50,723 nucleotides of DNA. Source: an uncultured Bacilli bacterium. Lineage in GTDB: Bacteria > Bacillota_I > Bacilli_A > RF39 > UBA660. Every line of letters starts with the position of its first letter. Position 1 is the first letter of the stretch. The position numbers were made by a program, and so were the translations under genes. Below the pieces are notes generated by a model. The model saw nothing but the letters and a program-made list of their open reading frames with translations, was not told the origin of the DNA and ran no database searches. Of the stretch, positions 32,183 through 42,016 are shown piece after piece. The DNA lies in contig CANQBI010000007.1 of the NCBI GenBank assembly GCA_947589435.1, forward strand, positions 1 to 50,723, given 5' to 3'.

Positions 32183-34459
32183 TTAGCAATCACAATTAAG
32201 ACTTGTTATTCTTTCAAGTGGTACGCCTTCGAAATTCTTTCTTCCACATCTTGGACATACATCATTGATAACTCCGACATAACCACAAACTGGGTCCCGA
32301 TCTACTGGATGGTTAACAGCCCCATACCCAATATCGTTATCATGCATTACCCTAATAATTCTTTCAAATGCTTCCACATTGTTTGCAGTATCGCCATCTA
32401 TTTCAATATAAGAAATATGGCCCGCATTTGTTAATTTATGATATTTTCCTTCTACTTCTAGTTTATGTTGAATAGTTGTATGGTAATAAACTGGAACGTG
32501 GAAAGAATTGGTATAATATTCTCTATCTGTTACTCCTTTAATCTTACCATAGATTGAACGGTCAATCCCTACGAAACGACCACTTAAACCTTCAGCTGGA
32601 GTGGCAAGACAAGTGAAGTTTAACTTCATTTCTTGACTATATTCGTCACATTTTTTACGCATGTAACTTACAATTTCTAAACCTAACTTTTGGGCTTTTT
32701 CTGATTCCCCATGATGTTCGCCGATTAAGGCTTTTAAACATTCCGCAAGGCCGATAAAGCCAATAGATAATGTTCCGTGTTTTAATATTTTTCTAATTTT
32801 TTGGCCTGGTTCAAGTTTTTCGGAATCAAGCCAAACATGAGCTCCAAGTAAGAATTTAAAATTCTCGACTCCTTTACTACATTGAACATCGAATCTTTGC
32901 AGTAATTGACCTTTACAAAGTTCTAATAAATCATCAAGTTCTTGGTAGAATCCTTTCATGTCGGCTTTTGTTCTGGTGCCATCAACAATCCCATATTTTA
33001 TTCCAAGTCTTGGTAAATTAATGGTCGTAAATGATAAGTTTCCTCTTCCTGGGGTAATTTCTTTATCCGGATAGCAAACGTTACCAATTACTCTCGTCCG
33101 ACATCCCATATAACCAACTTCTGTTTTAGGATCTCCCTCTTTTAAATAAGGTTTATTGAATGAAGAATCCAAAAATGAGAAATTAGGGAATAATCTTTTA
33201 GCTGATACTTTACAAGCTAGTTTGAATAAATCATAGTTAGGATCTTCCTTATTATAACTAACTCCTTCTTTTAATTTGAAGATAGATATTGGGAAGATTG
33301 GTGTTTCTCCATGTCCTAAACCTTCGTCTGTAGCTAGTAAGAAATTCTTTATAACCATTCTTCCTTCTGGAGATGTATCGGTTCCAAAGTTTACGGATGA
33401 GAACGGAACTTGGGCACCAGCTCTTGAATGCATTGTATTTAAATTATGAATAAATGCTTCCATAGCTTGGTAAGTAATTCTGTCTGTTTTCGCTAAGGCC
33501 TTATCATAACTTTTAACAAATAATTCTTCTAATCTTTCACTAGTTATAAAATCTTTAAATACTTCTTTAGCATCAATATCTATGGTATCTAAATTATTAA
33601 TAACTTCCTCTACTTTATCAAAATCAACATTACCTAAGAAGCCTTCTAAATCTAGGTAATCATAAGTCATTTGTTTTAATTGTTTCTTAAATGTTTTCTT
33701 AACTCCCGGAGCCATATAGTAATCAAACATTGGAATACTTTGACCACCATGTTGATCATTTTGATTAGCTTGAATACAAATGGCCGCTAAAGCGGTATAA
33801 CTCATTATATCATTTGGTGTTCTTAAAAAACCATGTCCGGTAGTAAATCCATTTTTAAATAATTTGTCTAAATCAATTTGGTTACAGGTGGTTGTACCCA
33901 TTGCCCAGAAGTCTAAATCATGAATATGAATGGCTCCTTCATCATGGGCTCTGGCGTATTTCGCATCCATAAGATAAGCTTTCGCAAATTCTTTCGAAAC
34001 CGTTGAACCAAAATGAAGCATTGTTCCCATGGGACCATCGCCATCAACATTGGCATTTTCTCTTTTCAAGTTTTCTTCTTTACTACTTTTTAGTCCTAAA
34101 GATTCAATTGCTTTAACAAATTTATGTTGTTGTTTAACAGCAAACACTTCTCTTGAGGCATTTCTTCTCTCTCTATATTCGGAGAAAGATTTATAAACTT
34201 CTTCATCTGTTTTTTTAAGTTCTTTTTCAATAATATCTTGAATTTCTTCAATTCCAATTGTTTTTCTTTCTTCGTATTCTTTTTCAATATATTTAAGAAC
34301 TTTTTCTTTAACTTTATTAACTATTTTTTCATCATAGTCATCATATACACTATCGTAGCCTTTTTTTATAGCAAGGGCTATTTTGGCCTCATTGAAAGGC
34401 ACTCTTTGGCCACTTCTCTTAACGACAATTAAATCGTTACCTACTACATCTTTAATCAT
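32183..34459 (-). CDS. nrdD: Anaerobic ribonucleoside-triphosphate reductase, main part
   Basis: 758 aa. Class III reductase making dNTPs from NTPs without oxygen. N-terminal ATP-cone (VVKRSGQRVPFNEAKIALAI, ~residues 10-95), then the catalytic barrel (HIHDLDFWAMGTTTCNQIDL, GGQSIPMFDYYMAPG, NPxDRDPVCGY near the end) and zinc cysteines VCPRCGRK plus a closing NCDC. The usual C-terminal RxxGYL radical motif is missing and is encoded by the next gene. The ATP-cone allows dATP feedback. Divergent from murC, with a long inverted repeat between. Confidence 0.95.
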   Translation of the reverse strand: MIKDVVGNDLIVVKRSGQRVPFNEAKIALAIKKGYDSVYDDYDEKIVNKVKEKVLKYIEKEYEERKTIGIEEIQDIIEKELKKTDEEVYKSFSEYRERRNASREVFAVKQQHKFVKAIESLGLKSSKEENLKRENANVDGDGPMGTMLHFGSTVSKEFAKAYLMDAKYARAHDEGAIHIHDLDFWAMGTTTCNQIDLDKLFKNGFTTGHGFLRTPNDIMSYTALAAICIQANQNDQHGGQSIPMFDYYMAPGVKKTFKKQLKQMTYDYLDLEGFLGNVDFDKVEEVINNLDTIDIDAKEVFKDFITSERLEELFVKSYDKALAKTDRITYQAMEAFIHNLNTMHSRAGAQVPFSSVNFGTDTSPEGRMVIKNFLLATDEGLGHGETPIFPISIFKLKEGVSYNKEDPNYDLFKLACKVSAKRLFPNFSFLDSSFNKPYLKEGDPKTEVGYMGCRTRVIGNVCYPDKEITPGRGNLSFTTINLPRLGIKYGIVDGTRTKADMKGFYQELDDLLELCKGQLLQRFDVQCSKGVENFKFLLGAHVWLDSEKLEPGQKIRKILKHGTLSIGFIGLAECLKALIGEHHGESEKAQKLGLEIVSYMRKKCDEYSQEMKLNFTCLATPAEGLSGRFVGIDRSIYGKIKGVTDREYYTNSFHVPVYYHTTIQHKLEVEGKYHKLTNAGHISYIEIDGDTANNVEAFERIIRVMHDNDIGYGAVNHPVDRDPVCGYVGVINDVCPRCGRKNFEGVPLERITSLNCDC

Positions 34460-34485
34460 TTTTTACCTCTCCCATTTACAATACC

Positions 34486-34515
34486 ATTATACTCATAAAG
34501 GACTTCTTTTAGCAA
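34486..34515 (-). promoter_or_regulatory. Promoter TTGCTA-18-TATAAT of nrdD
   Basis: -10 exact, -35 four of six, 18-bp spacer, 27 bases before the nrdD start. No NrdR box is apparent. Confidence 0.65.
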
Positions 34516-34540
34516 TGTTTTTTTTGCAAAAAATTTCGTT

Positions 34541-34660
34541 TTTGTAAATCGAACAATTACAAATTTTGAATTTTTTTTCATAAAAAAACATTTTTATTAA
34601 GGTTCTACCTAGTAATTATTTTTTTCCTCTTTTTAAAAATTTTTTTGTTCGTTTTACAAA
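34541..34660. promoter_or_regulatory. Paired 16-bp inverted repeat between nrdD and murC
   Basis: TTTGTAAATCGAACAA (34541-34556) and TTGTTCGTTTTACAAA (34645-34660) match inversely at 15 of 16 positions, 88 bases apart. Candidate operator pair for a regulator of nrdD. The 220-base gap otherwise shows only A/T runs. Confidence 0.55.
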
Positions 34661-34704
34661 TTAATTTTTGTCAATATTAGTAAATGATATTTTGGTACTT
34701 TTTA

Positions 34705-34733
34705 TTGCTATCTTTTATCTTAAAGATTATAAT
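34705..34733 (+). promoter_or_regulatory. Promoter TTGCTA-17-TATAAT of murC
   Basis: -10 exact, 17-bp spacer; followed by AAGGAGG before the ATG. Confidence 0.7.
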
Positions 34734-34763
34734 ATATTTATATAATTTATTAAGGAGGTTTAT

Positions 34764-36128
34764 ATGTATAAAGATAAAACTATTCACTTTATTGGAATTG
34801 GGGGTATTTCCATGAGTGGAATTGCCGAGATTATCCAAAGTATGGGGGCTATTGTTACCGGTTCGGATATGCAAGAGTCAAAAGTTGTTAAAGCTTTAGA
34901 AGAAAAAGGCATCAAAATAACTATTGGCACCAACCCAGATAATATTGATGCATCTGATATGGTTGTTTATACGGCGGCGATTAGTGAAGATAATGAAGAA
35001 TTAAAAAGAGCAAGAGAACTTAAGAAACCAACTTTTGAAAGGGCCGAATTTCTCGGCGAACTTACCAAAGAATATAAACATGTTTTATGTATTTCGGGAA
35101 CGCATGGCAAAAGTACCACTACCGGAATGATTTCTTCGGTTTTTTTGGAAGCAAAACTACCTACGACTATTCAAATCGGGGCAATATTACCCAAGATTAA
35201 TGCGAACTACTATGTGGGAGGTCATGATTACTTTATTATGGAAGCCTGTGAATACAAAGATAGTTTCTTATCTTTTTGTCCTACAAGTGCCATTGTTTTA
35301 AATATTGATGATGATCATTTAGATTATTTTAAAAATTTAGATAATATTAAAGTATCTTTCACGAAATATATCCATAAACTACCAAAGAATGGTAATTTAA
35401 TTATTAATAGGGATGATGAAAATACTATGAGCTTAGAGTTACCAGATACTAATATTTATACTTATGGAATTAATAGTGATGCCGATTTAGTAGCCAAAAA
35501 TATTACTTATGATGAATTAGGTCATCCTATATTTGATGTCTACTTTAAAAATGAATTATATTTATCTTTGCATTTAAGCGTTTTAGGTAAACATAATATT
35601 TATAATGCTCTAGCTTCTGTTTTAATGTGTTTAGTTCATAATGTGGATAAAGAAGCGATTATCAAAGGTATTAATGAATATCATGGTGTAGAAAGAAGAT
35701 TTGAATATATTGGCAAATATAAAGATAACATATTAGTTTATGATGATTATGCGCATCATCCAACCGAAATAACTTCTACTTATAATGCTGCCAAAAGTAT
35801 TAAGTGTCATCAAAACTGGGCCATATTTCAATCCCATACTTATTCTCGGACTAAAGAACATTTAGAAGAATTTGCGGATATCTTAAAAAAATTTGATAAT
35901 GTTATTATTGCTCCAATATATCCGGCGAGAGAAACTAATATATATAATGTTAAAGAAGAAGATTTAGTTGAACTTATTAAAAAAGATAACCCTAATGTCT
36001 GTTATATTCCCACATTTGAGAAAATAGTCAAATATTTAAAAGAAAACGTTCAAGATAATGATTTAGTCTTAACTATTGGAGCAGGTCCCGTTAATGAAGT
36101 AGGACTTTATCTTTTAGACAAAAAATAA
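34764..36128 (+). CDS. murC: UDP-N-acetylmuramate--L-alanine ligase
   Basis: 454 aa. Adds L-alanine to UDP-MurNAc in the cytoplasm, the first stem-peptide step. Features: HFIGIGGISMSGIAEI, SDMQES, P-loop SGTHGKSTTTGMIS, NIDDDHLDYF, the VERRFEYIG and YDDYAHHPTE motifs, and QSHTYSRTKE. All family hallmarks and length present. Own promoter and strong AAGGAGG; ends in a clear terminator. Confidence 0.97.
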   Translation: MYKDKTIHFIGIGGISMSGIAEIIQSMGAIVTGSDMQESKVVKALEEKGIKITIGTNPDNIDASDMVVYTAAISEDNEELKRARELKKPTFERAEFLGELTKEYKHVLCISGTHGKSTTTGMISSVFLEAKLPTTIQIGAILPKINANYYVGGHDYFIMEACEYKDSFLSFCPTSAIVLNIDDDHLDYFKNLDNIKVSFTKYIHKLPKNGNLIINRDDENTMSLELPDTNIYTYGINSDADLVAKNITYDELGHPIFDVYFKNELYLSLHLSVLGKHNIYNALASVLMCLVHNVDKEAIIKGINEYHGVERRFEYIGKYKDNILVYDDYAHHPTEITSTYNAAKSIKCHQNWAIFQSHTYSRTKEHLEEFADILKKFDNVIIAPIYPARETNIYNVKEEDLVELIKKDNPNVCYIPTFEKIVKYLKENVQDNDLVLTIGAGPVNEVGLYLLDKK

Positions 36129-36160
36129 AGTTGCCCGATTTGCAACTTTTATTTTTTTAT
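36128..36160. terminator. Terminator of murC, probably bidirectional
   Basis: AAAGTTGC / GCAACTTT stem with a 7-base loop, then TATTTTTTT. Confidence 0.9.
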
Positions 36161-36507
36161 CTACTTTTTATTTGGTCTTCTTCAATGTATTCTTCTCTTA
36201 CAAAAGTATTAGTTTCATAATCATACCTTTGAATATATTTAGTAACCTTACCATCTTCATATAGATTAAAGATAGCTGGAGTCCTATAATCTTCTTTAAC
36301 TACTCCATCTTCACCCATTATGGTTTTAACACCAATAACTTCTCCATCTTTACTTTGTAAAGTGTAGCCTGAAGGTAAAGTCATCATCTTTTCTTCTTTA
36401 TCTAGTTTTTCTTTGGAATTTTGAATCAATTTACAAGATGCTATAGCAAGTCCTAAAATACTAGCGACTCCAACAAATGTTAACCCTTTTTTAACTGTTT
36501 CATTCAT
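36157..36507 (-). CDS. Small membrane-anchored protein, unknown function
   Basis: 116 aa. A hydrophobic N-terminus (VKKGLTFVGVASILGLAIASCKLI) is a signal anchor or lipoprotein-like leader with a cysteine at its end, but no clean lipobox. The rest is charged (GYTLQSKDGEVIGVKT, KYIQRYDYETNTF). It has its own consensus promoter right behind addA, so it is a highly expressed single gene. Family unknown. Confidence 0.7.
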   Translation of the reverse strand: MNETVKKGLTFVGVASILGLAIASCKLIQNSKEKLDKEEKMMTLPSGYTLQSKDGEVIGVKTIMGEDGVVKEDYRTPAIFNLYEDGKVTKYIQRYDYETNTFVREEYIEEDQIKSR

Positions 36508-36535
36508 TTTTTATATCCCCCTTACACGTACTTTA

Positions 36536-36564
36536 ATTATACCATAAATGTCAAACAATGTCAA
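36536..36564 (-). promoter_or_regulatory. Perfect TTGACA-17-TATAAT promoter of the 36157 gene
   Basis: Both hexamers exact; the spacer contains a second TTGACA. Confidence 0.9.
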
Positions 36565-36572
36565 TTCAATGG

Positions 36573-39500
36573 CTATCTAACTGTTTCTTTAAGATGTTTT
36601 TCTGTAAGTTTATTATTCTCTATACTATATAAATAAATATAAATATCTTTATTAAATAAATATTTAAGATAGTTATAATAAACTTTTAATTGCTCTAAAT
36701 AGGCTTCATCTTCGGTATTAGCCAGTTTATAATCCACAATAACTATTTTATCTTGATATACTAATAAAAGGTCAATTATTCCATGATACAAAGCATTATT
36801 ATTTTGATAAGTAAATTCATATTCTTTATATATTTTCGTATTTTCATTAATATTTAATTTATCTTTTAAATAATTAATATTTTCATAATATTTATTATCT
36901 TTTGAAACATTTCTAAAATCAGTTAATTCGAAAATCTTATGGGCATCTTCTCCCTTACTCATGGCGGTTTTTTCCTCTAGGGTATTAAGTCTTACTTCTT
37001 CTTTTGATGCTCTAACTCTTTTAACTTCTTTAACTTCTACATTGATACTTTTATAAGTAATTACTTCCTTACTAGTTAGTTTTTCAAATTCTTTTTCATT
37101 ATCTAATAAATAATTTTTAGATATTTTTAAATCTTCAATATTTAGATTATGAGTATATTCTTTTAAATTCAAAGAAATGGAATTTAAAATACTTAAGAAA
37201 GAATTATATTTACTTCTTATTTGATAAGGAACTATTCCACTTATATAATTATCGGCATTTAATGGGGCCACAATAACCATTTTTTCTTTAGCTCTTGTTA
37301 AAGCCACATATAAAAGTCTAATCCTTTCCGAAATGTTTTCTATTAAATATTTATTTTTAAATAAGGAATAAAGGATAGTATTATCTAGTCCTTCTTTAAA
37401 GAAAGGAACAATTAAACCATACTCTTTATCAAAAATAAAGCGACTTTTTACATCCTCAATATTAAATAATTTATAATAACCACTATAGTAACAAATGCTA
37501 AATTCTAAACCTTTTGATTTATGAATATTCATAATTTTTACTGCATTATCAGTGCTATTTCGACTTTTAAATTTAGTGGTATCTTTACTATTAATTAAAT
37601 CTTTTAAGACACCCAAAAATTCTTGTTTATTGTAACCCATATCACTTAAGTTTTTGGCCATTTCTAAAATACTATCAATTCTTCTTATGTGTTCTTTTAC
37701 GTCTCCAATAGTTATTAATTTTTCATTAATATGAAATTTATCTATAACTTCTTTTATTAAATCATAACTTGTTAAGTTATCTAAGTTTAAAGAAATATCT
37801 AAAGCTATTTTATAAAGAGTGGTATCTTTGTAACTTTCATTCTTTAAAATTTCAAATATTTCCTTATCAGGATAACTAAATAAGAAACTTCTTCCGATAC
37901 TCATAAATGAATACTTAAATTCAAAATCAAAGATATTATCTTTAATTTTTAAAATTAAGTTAAGAATATTATAGATTATATTGATATCAATATCTTTAGT
38001 TAAGGCTTTATCTTCCCATATCTCTAAAGGAATATTTAAGTATTCAAATATTTTTTTATAAAGAGTAAAATCTGTTCCTCGGTCCATTATAATACAAAAA
38101 TCTTTATAAGTAATGCATCTTAACTTTTTCGTATCTTTATCAATTACTTGATAATTACCTTTAATCTTTTTTAAGATATCTCTTGCAATATAAAAGGCCT
38201 CAATTTCATTATTGTTATATTCATCACTTACAGGATAACTTATAATTTCCAAATCATTATTTTCTTTGGCATTTTTTTCATATACTTCGTTCCCAAAATT
38301 CATTTGGTGTTCTTCCCGGTAACTGGCACCCCCAATAGCGTCATCCATGATTAAATTGAAGATATCATTTATACCTTTGATAACTTCTTTTCGGGACCGG
38401 AAATTTTTTAATAAATCAATTCTAATTCCTTTTTTCCCATCTTTATATGAATCATATTTAGCTTTAAATATTTCCGGATTAGCATTCCGAAAGCCATAGA
38501 TAGATTGTTTGATATCTCCAACCATATAGACATTATCGTTTTCTATTAAACTAATAAATTCTTCTTGTAAATCATTAGTATCTTGATATTCATCCACACA
38601 TATTTCTTGAAAACTATTTTTAACTTCTTCTAAAATATGGGGATTATCTTTAAGAAGTTTAATAGCCATTTTCGAAATATCAATAAATTCATATAAATCA
38701 TTATCTTCTTTATATTTATCTAATTTTAATTTAAACTTCTTGATAATCTTAATAATAACTTTTATTGTAGCTTTAGTACTATCTAAAGTTTCTTTAATTT
38801 CTTTTTCATCTTTAAATCTTAATTCATTTTTTAAATCTTTAAGAACATTATCTATATTCTCTTTATATTCTTTTATCTCTTCACTACCTCTTGGTCTTCT
38901 CGGAATAGAAACATTTATATTTTCTTTAATTTCATCATAAGTTTTGCTAATTAAAAGTTTTTCTAAAGATTTTACCATTTCTTCATAATAATCGGGATAA
39001 TCACTATTTTCTAAATAATATAAATTAGTTTCTATTTCTTCTAAATATTTTCTTAAAACCTCTGCATATTCTTGGAAATATTTTTCTTCATTTTGGGAAT
39101 TAAAATAGACATCAAAATAATTATCTAAAAAACTATCTAAATCACTAACTAAAGATAATTTTTCATAGATTTCCAAAAGATCATTTTTAATTTCTCTATC
39201 ATTTTTAATGGTAAATATATCTAAGAACTTTAAAAATTCGGCATCTTCCTTTTTGTATAAATCTTCAAAAATTTCTTCCATATAACGAGCCTTTATGACT
39301 CTTATAATACTATCATCAATAATTTGTAAATCTTTAGACACATTTAAAACATCATTATATTTTTTAATAAGGGATAATGTATAAGCATCAAAGGTGGTAA
39401 TGTAAGCGCTTTCCAAGTAATCTAAACTTTCTTTTAATTCTGGATAATCCCTAATACTTTTTCTTATGCGGTCTTTCATCTCGGCCGCCGCCGCATTTGT

Positions 39501-39662
39501 AAAAGTTAAAATTAAAAGTTTATTTATGTTAATACCACTTTTTAATTTTTCAATTACTCTTTCTGTTAAAACGGCTGTTTTACCGGAACCTGCTCCCGCC
39601 GAAACAATTATATTTTTACCATGTTCATAAATTGCTCTTTCTTGTTCTTTAGTCCAAGCCAT
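36573..39662 (-). CDS. addA: ATP-dependent helicase/nuclease subunit A
   Basis: 1029 aa, slightly shorter than the usual ~1200. AddAB (RexAB) processes double-strand breaks for RecA loading. Walker A IIVSAGAGSGKTAVL (residues ~18-32), TFTNAAAAEMKDRI, DEYQDTNDLQEEF (Walker B), GDIKQSIYGFR, the late helicase motif LLYVALTRAKEKM, and a C-terminal RecB-type nuclease with GIIDLLLVYQDKIVIVDYK. Starts one base after the addB stop. Confidence 0.95.
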   Translation of the reverse strand: MAWTKEQERAIYEHGKNIIVSAGAGSGKTAVLTERVIEKLKSGININKLLILTFTNAAAAEMKDRIRKSIRDYPELKESLDYLESAYITTFDAYTLSLIKKYNDVLNVSKDLQIIDDSIIRVIKARYMEEIFEDLYKKEDAEFLKFLDIFTIKNDREIKNDLLEIYEKLSLVSDLDSFLDNYFDVYFNSQNEEKYFQEYAEVLRKYLEEIETNLYYLENSDYPDYYEEMVKSLEKLLISKTYDEIKENINVSIPRRPRGSEEIKEYKENIDNVLKDLKNELRFKDEKEIKETLDSTKATIKVIIKIIKKFKLKLDKYKEDNDLYEFIDISKMAIKLLKDNPHILEEVKNSFQEICVDEYQDTNDLQEEFISLIENDNVYMVGDIKQSIYGFRNANPEIFKAKYDSYKDGKKGIRIDLLKNFRSRKEVIKGINDIFNLIMDDAIGGASYREEHQMNFGNEVYEKNAKENNDLEIISYPVSDEYNNNEIEAFYIARDILKKIKGNYQVIDKDTKKLRCITYKDFCIIMDRGTDFTLYKKIFEYLNIPLEIWEDKALTKDIDINIIYNILNLILKIKDNIFDFEFKYSFMSIGRSFLFSYPDKEIFEILKNESYKDTTLYKIALDISLNLDNLTSYDLIKEVIDKFHINEKLITIGDVKEHIRRIDSILEMAKNLSDMGYNKQEFLGVLKDLINSKDTTKFKSRNSTDNAVKIMNIHKSKGLEFSICYYSGYYKLFNIEDVKSRFIFDKEYGLIVPFFKEGLDNTILYSLFKNKYLIENISERIRLLYVALTRAKEKMVIVAPLNADNYISGIVPYQIRSKYNSFLSILNSISLNLKEYTHNLNIEDLKISKNYLLDNEKEFEKLTSKEVITYKSINVEVKEVKRVRASKEEVRLNTLEEKTAMSKGEDAHKIFELTDFRNVSKDNKYYENINYLKDKLNINENTKIYKEYEFTYQNNNALYHGIIDLLLVYQDKIVIVDYKLANTEDEAYLEQLKVYYNYLKYLFNKDIYIYLYSIENNKLTEKHLKETVR

Positions 39663-39663
39663 A

Positions 39664-42015
39664 TTAAATACCTCCTAAAAAGGCTAAATCTTTTTGGTCC
39701 TCTAAAGTGATGAAGTCTGCTTCTTCCTTATAACAAATATCTTTAAAAGGACAATATTGGCAACCAACATTTTTATCATAGCCAATTCTTTTCGGATTAA
39801 TGGAAAAATCCCCACTCAAAATACTTTCGATACTTTTATCGATAATATTCTCCGTTATCTCTATTAATTTATTAATCTCTTCATTACTTAAAACTTTACT
39901 AGTGGAATAAAAATCCCCATCACTTTTTAATCTTAAGCCTTTAATAATTTCACTATTTGGCATACTACTATCTAAATATTTTAAAATACTTAAATCTTTA
40001 TTCGAATAACCTTTTAATTTTAAACTATCTTGACGGGCTTTAATATAATCATCACTTCTTTTTAAATTCTTATCCAAAATATTTTGCAAGTAAAATCCAG
40101 CATATAAAGGATTTTTAAATAAATGCGATTTACTTACTAAATAAAGATAAATAGGTAGTTGTAAAGACATACCATATGGAACATAATTTAAATTAATATC
40201 CACTAAACCCGTTTTATAATCCATAATTGAGACAATTGTGGCATCACTCATCTCTTTATATAAAATCTTATCGACAAATCCCACAAATTTAACGGGAATA
40301 TCTTTATCTTTTTTTATACTTATATATTTTTCATGGTATTCTTTATCTAGGCTAATATACTTCTTTTCATCTTTTAAATAATCTATGACAAATTTTAAAT
40401 CATTCATTAGTTTACTAACATAAAACTTCTCTTTAGGGGTTAATACTTTCTCTTTTAAATGGAGATAATTATTTACTTCTTCTTTTATATCATTATCATT
40501 ATTTAAACATTTTTCTAAAACATCATGAAATAAAGAACCAATAAATGTATCAAAAGTTTCTTCAAAAGGGTCTAATTTTAAAACATTATCTAAATAATAC
40601 CGAAAAGCACATTTATTATAATTATTTAATGAAGAATAAGATAAAGTTAAGCCCTTACCTAAATACTCTTTTAAAGACTTATTATCAATACCTTTAAAAG
40701 TATGGTCATAAGTTTTATAAGTGGGATTTTCTAAATTGTTTTGATATACTTTTAAATCTTCACTAATAAGACCATATTTTTTAAAGTTATCAAGCTCATA
40801 AGTATATTTAACTAAATCATAAGAAGATGAATAATGAATGTTTGGTAGTTTATAATTTTTAATAACTTCTAAATCTAATAAACCAACTAAACTAGAAGGA
40901 TAAAATATTTCTTTATCATCTTCTAATTTATAAGTAATTACTAAATTATTTATACTTTCTAATTTTTGAATAACGTTATTTTTTAAAGTTTTATTATACT
41001 CATAAGTACTATATAAACTTACTTCATCTTTTAAATTATCCGTAATATAATCTTCATCTTTTTTATAAGATGGCATACTAGAGGAAGTAAAATTCATTAG
41101 AATAACATAGTCATTAGAACTTACATAATCATCAATACTAATAAATTTAATAGATTTATCTAATTTAGTTAAATTTAAATGGGTATTTTTAAAATCTTCT
41201 TTAATTAAAGGAATAATATCTTCTTTATTTTCTATTTGGACATAATTATTTAAAATATTGATAATTTTCCGAACGACTTCTTCATTTTCATCTTTAATTA
41301 AATTAAGAGATTCCTCTAAAGAATTAGTATTTAAAGATTCTAAAAACTTTTGGGTTATATCAAGCCCCAATAAATTAGTAATTGAAGGAATATTAAGAGG
41401 AATATGGTAATAGTTAAATATTCTTTCTAATTCTCTATAATAAGATTTATCCACATTCATTAATTTAATATGATTAACATCTATTCCTTGATCAATTAAA
41501 GAAGCAATATATTCGGCCACATAATTAATTTCTGCTTCTAATGTTTTAAATTCATAAACTTTTTCTAATCTTTTTAAGGACTCTTTTGTTTCATAAGTAA
41601 CATCATATTCATTAAATATTTCTTCTTCCCATTTTTCTATTGTAAGATAACCCCTTACTAATATTTTTTTATTTTCTAAATAACTTTTAAAATAAGGATT
41701 TATTTTAAGTAAGTTATGATTAAGTAAATCTTTTTTTAAATTACTTAAAAATTGTAATTTAGGATTATGATAATCTTTATCTAAAACAAAATATAAATTA
41801 TCTAAATACATTTTAGCAATGCTAACTTTTACTTTATATTTCTTTACCACATAACTAAGTGTCTTAGCCGATGTCTTAAAAAAATATTCTTGGAAAAATT
41901 CCTTCTTGGACATTATTTTGGCATTTAAAAGAAGATGGTTACTAGAAGCATAATCTAGAATAGCCATTTTGAAACTTTCTTCACAAATAATTAAATCATA
42001 ATCCTGAATCGCCAT
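39664..42015 (-). CDS. addB: ATP-dependent nuclease subunit B
   Basis: 783 aa from the ATG at 42015, which has AAGGAG; this start overlaps the dusB end region. Much shorter than Bacillus AddB (~1160) and without a visible Walker A. The C-terminal RecB-family nuclease is kept: SYSSLNNYNKCAFRYYLDN, GSLFHDVLEK, IMDYKTG, and the iron-sulfur cysteines C-x2-CPFKDIC at the end with the earlier C of YNKC. It partners AddA directly downstream. Confidence 0.9.
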   Translation of the reverse strand: MAIQDYDLIICEESFKMAILDYASSNHLLLNAKIMSKKEFFQEYFFKTSAKTLSYVVKKYKVKVSIAKMYLDNLYFVLDKDYHNPKLQFLSNLKKDLLNHNLLKINPYFKSYLENKKILVRGYLTIEKWEEEIFNEYDVTYETKESLKRLEKVYEFKTLEAEINYVAEYIASLIDQGIDVNHIKLMNVDKSYYRELERIFNYYHIPLNIPSITNLLGLDITQKFLESLNTNSLEESLNLIKDENEEVVRKIINILNNYVQIENKEDIIPLIKEDFKNTHLNLTKLDKSIKFISIDDYVSSNDYVILMNFTSSSMPSYKKDEDYITDNLKDEVSLYSTYEYNKTLKNNVIQKLESINNLVITYKLEDDKEIFYPSSLVGLLDLEVIKNYKLPNIHYSSSYDLVKYTYELDNFKKYGLISEDLKVYQNNLENPTYKTYDHTFKGIDNKSLKEYLGKGLTLSYSSLNNYNKCAFRYYLDNVLKLDPFEETFDTFIGSLFHDVLEKCLNNDNDIKEEVNNYLHLKEKVLTPKEKFYVSKLMNDLKFVIDYLKDEKKYISLDKEYHEKYISIKKDKDIPVKFVGFVDKILYKEMSDATIVSIMDYKTGLVDINLNYVPYGMSLQLPIYLYLVSKSHLFKNPLYAGFYLQNILDKNLKRSDDYIKARQDSLKLKGYSNKDLSILKYLDSSMPNSEIIKGLRLKSDGDFYSTSKVLSNEEINKLIEITENIIDKSIESILSGDFSINPKRIGYDKNVGCQYCPFKDICYKEEADFITLEDQKDLAFLGGI

Positions 42016-42016
42016 T

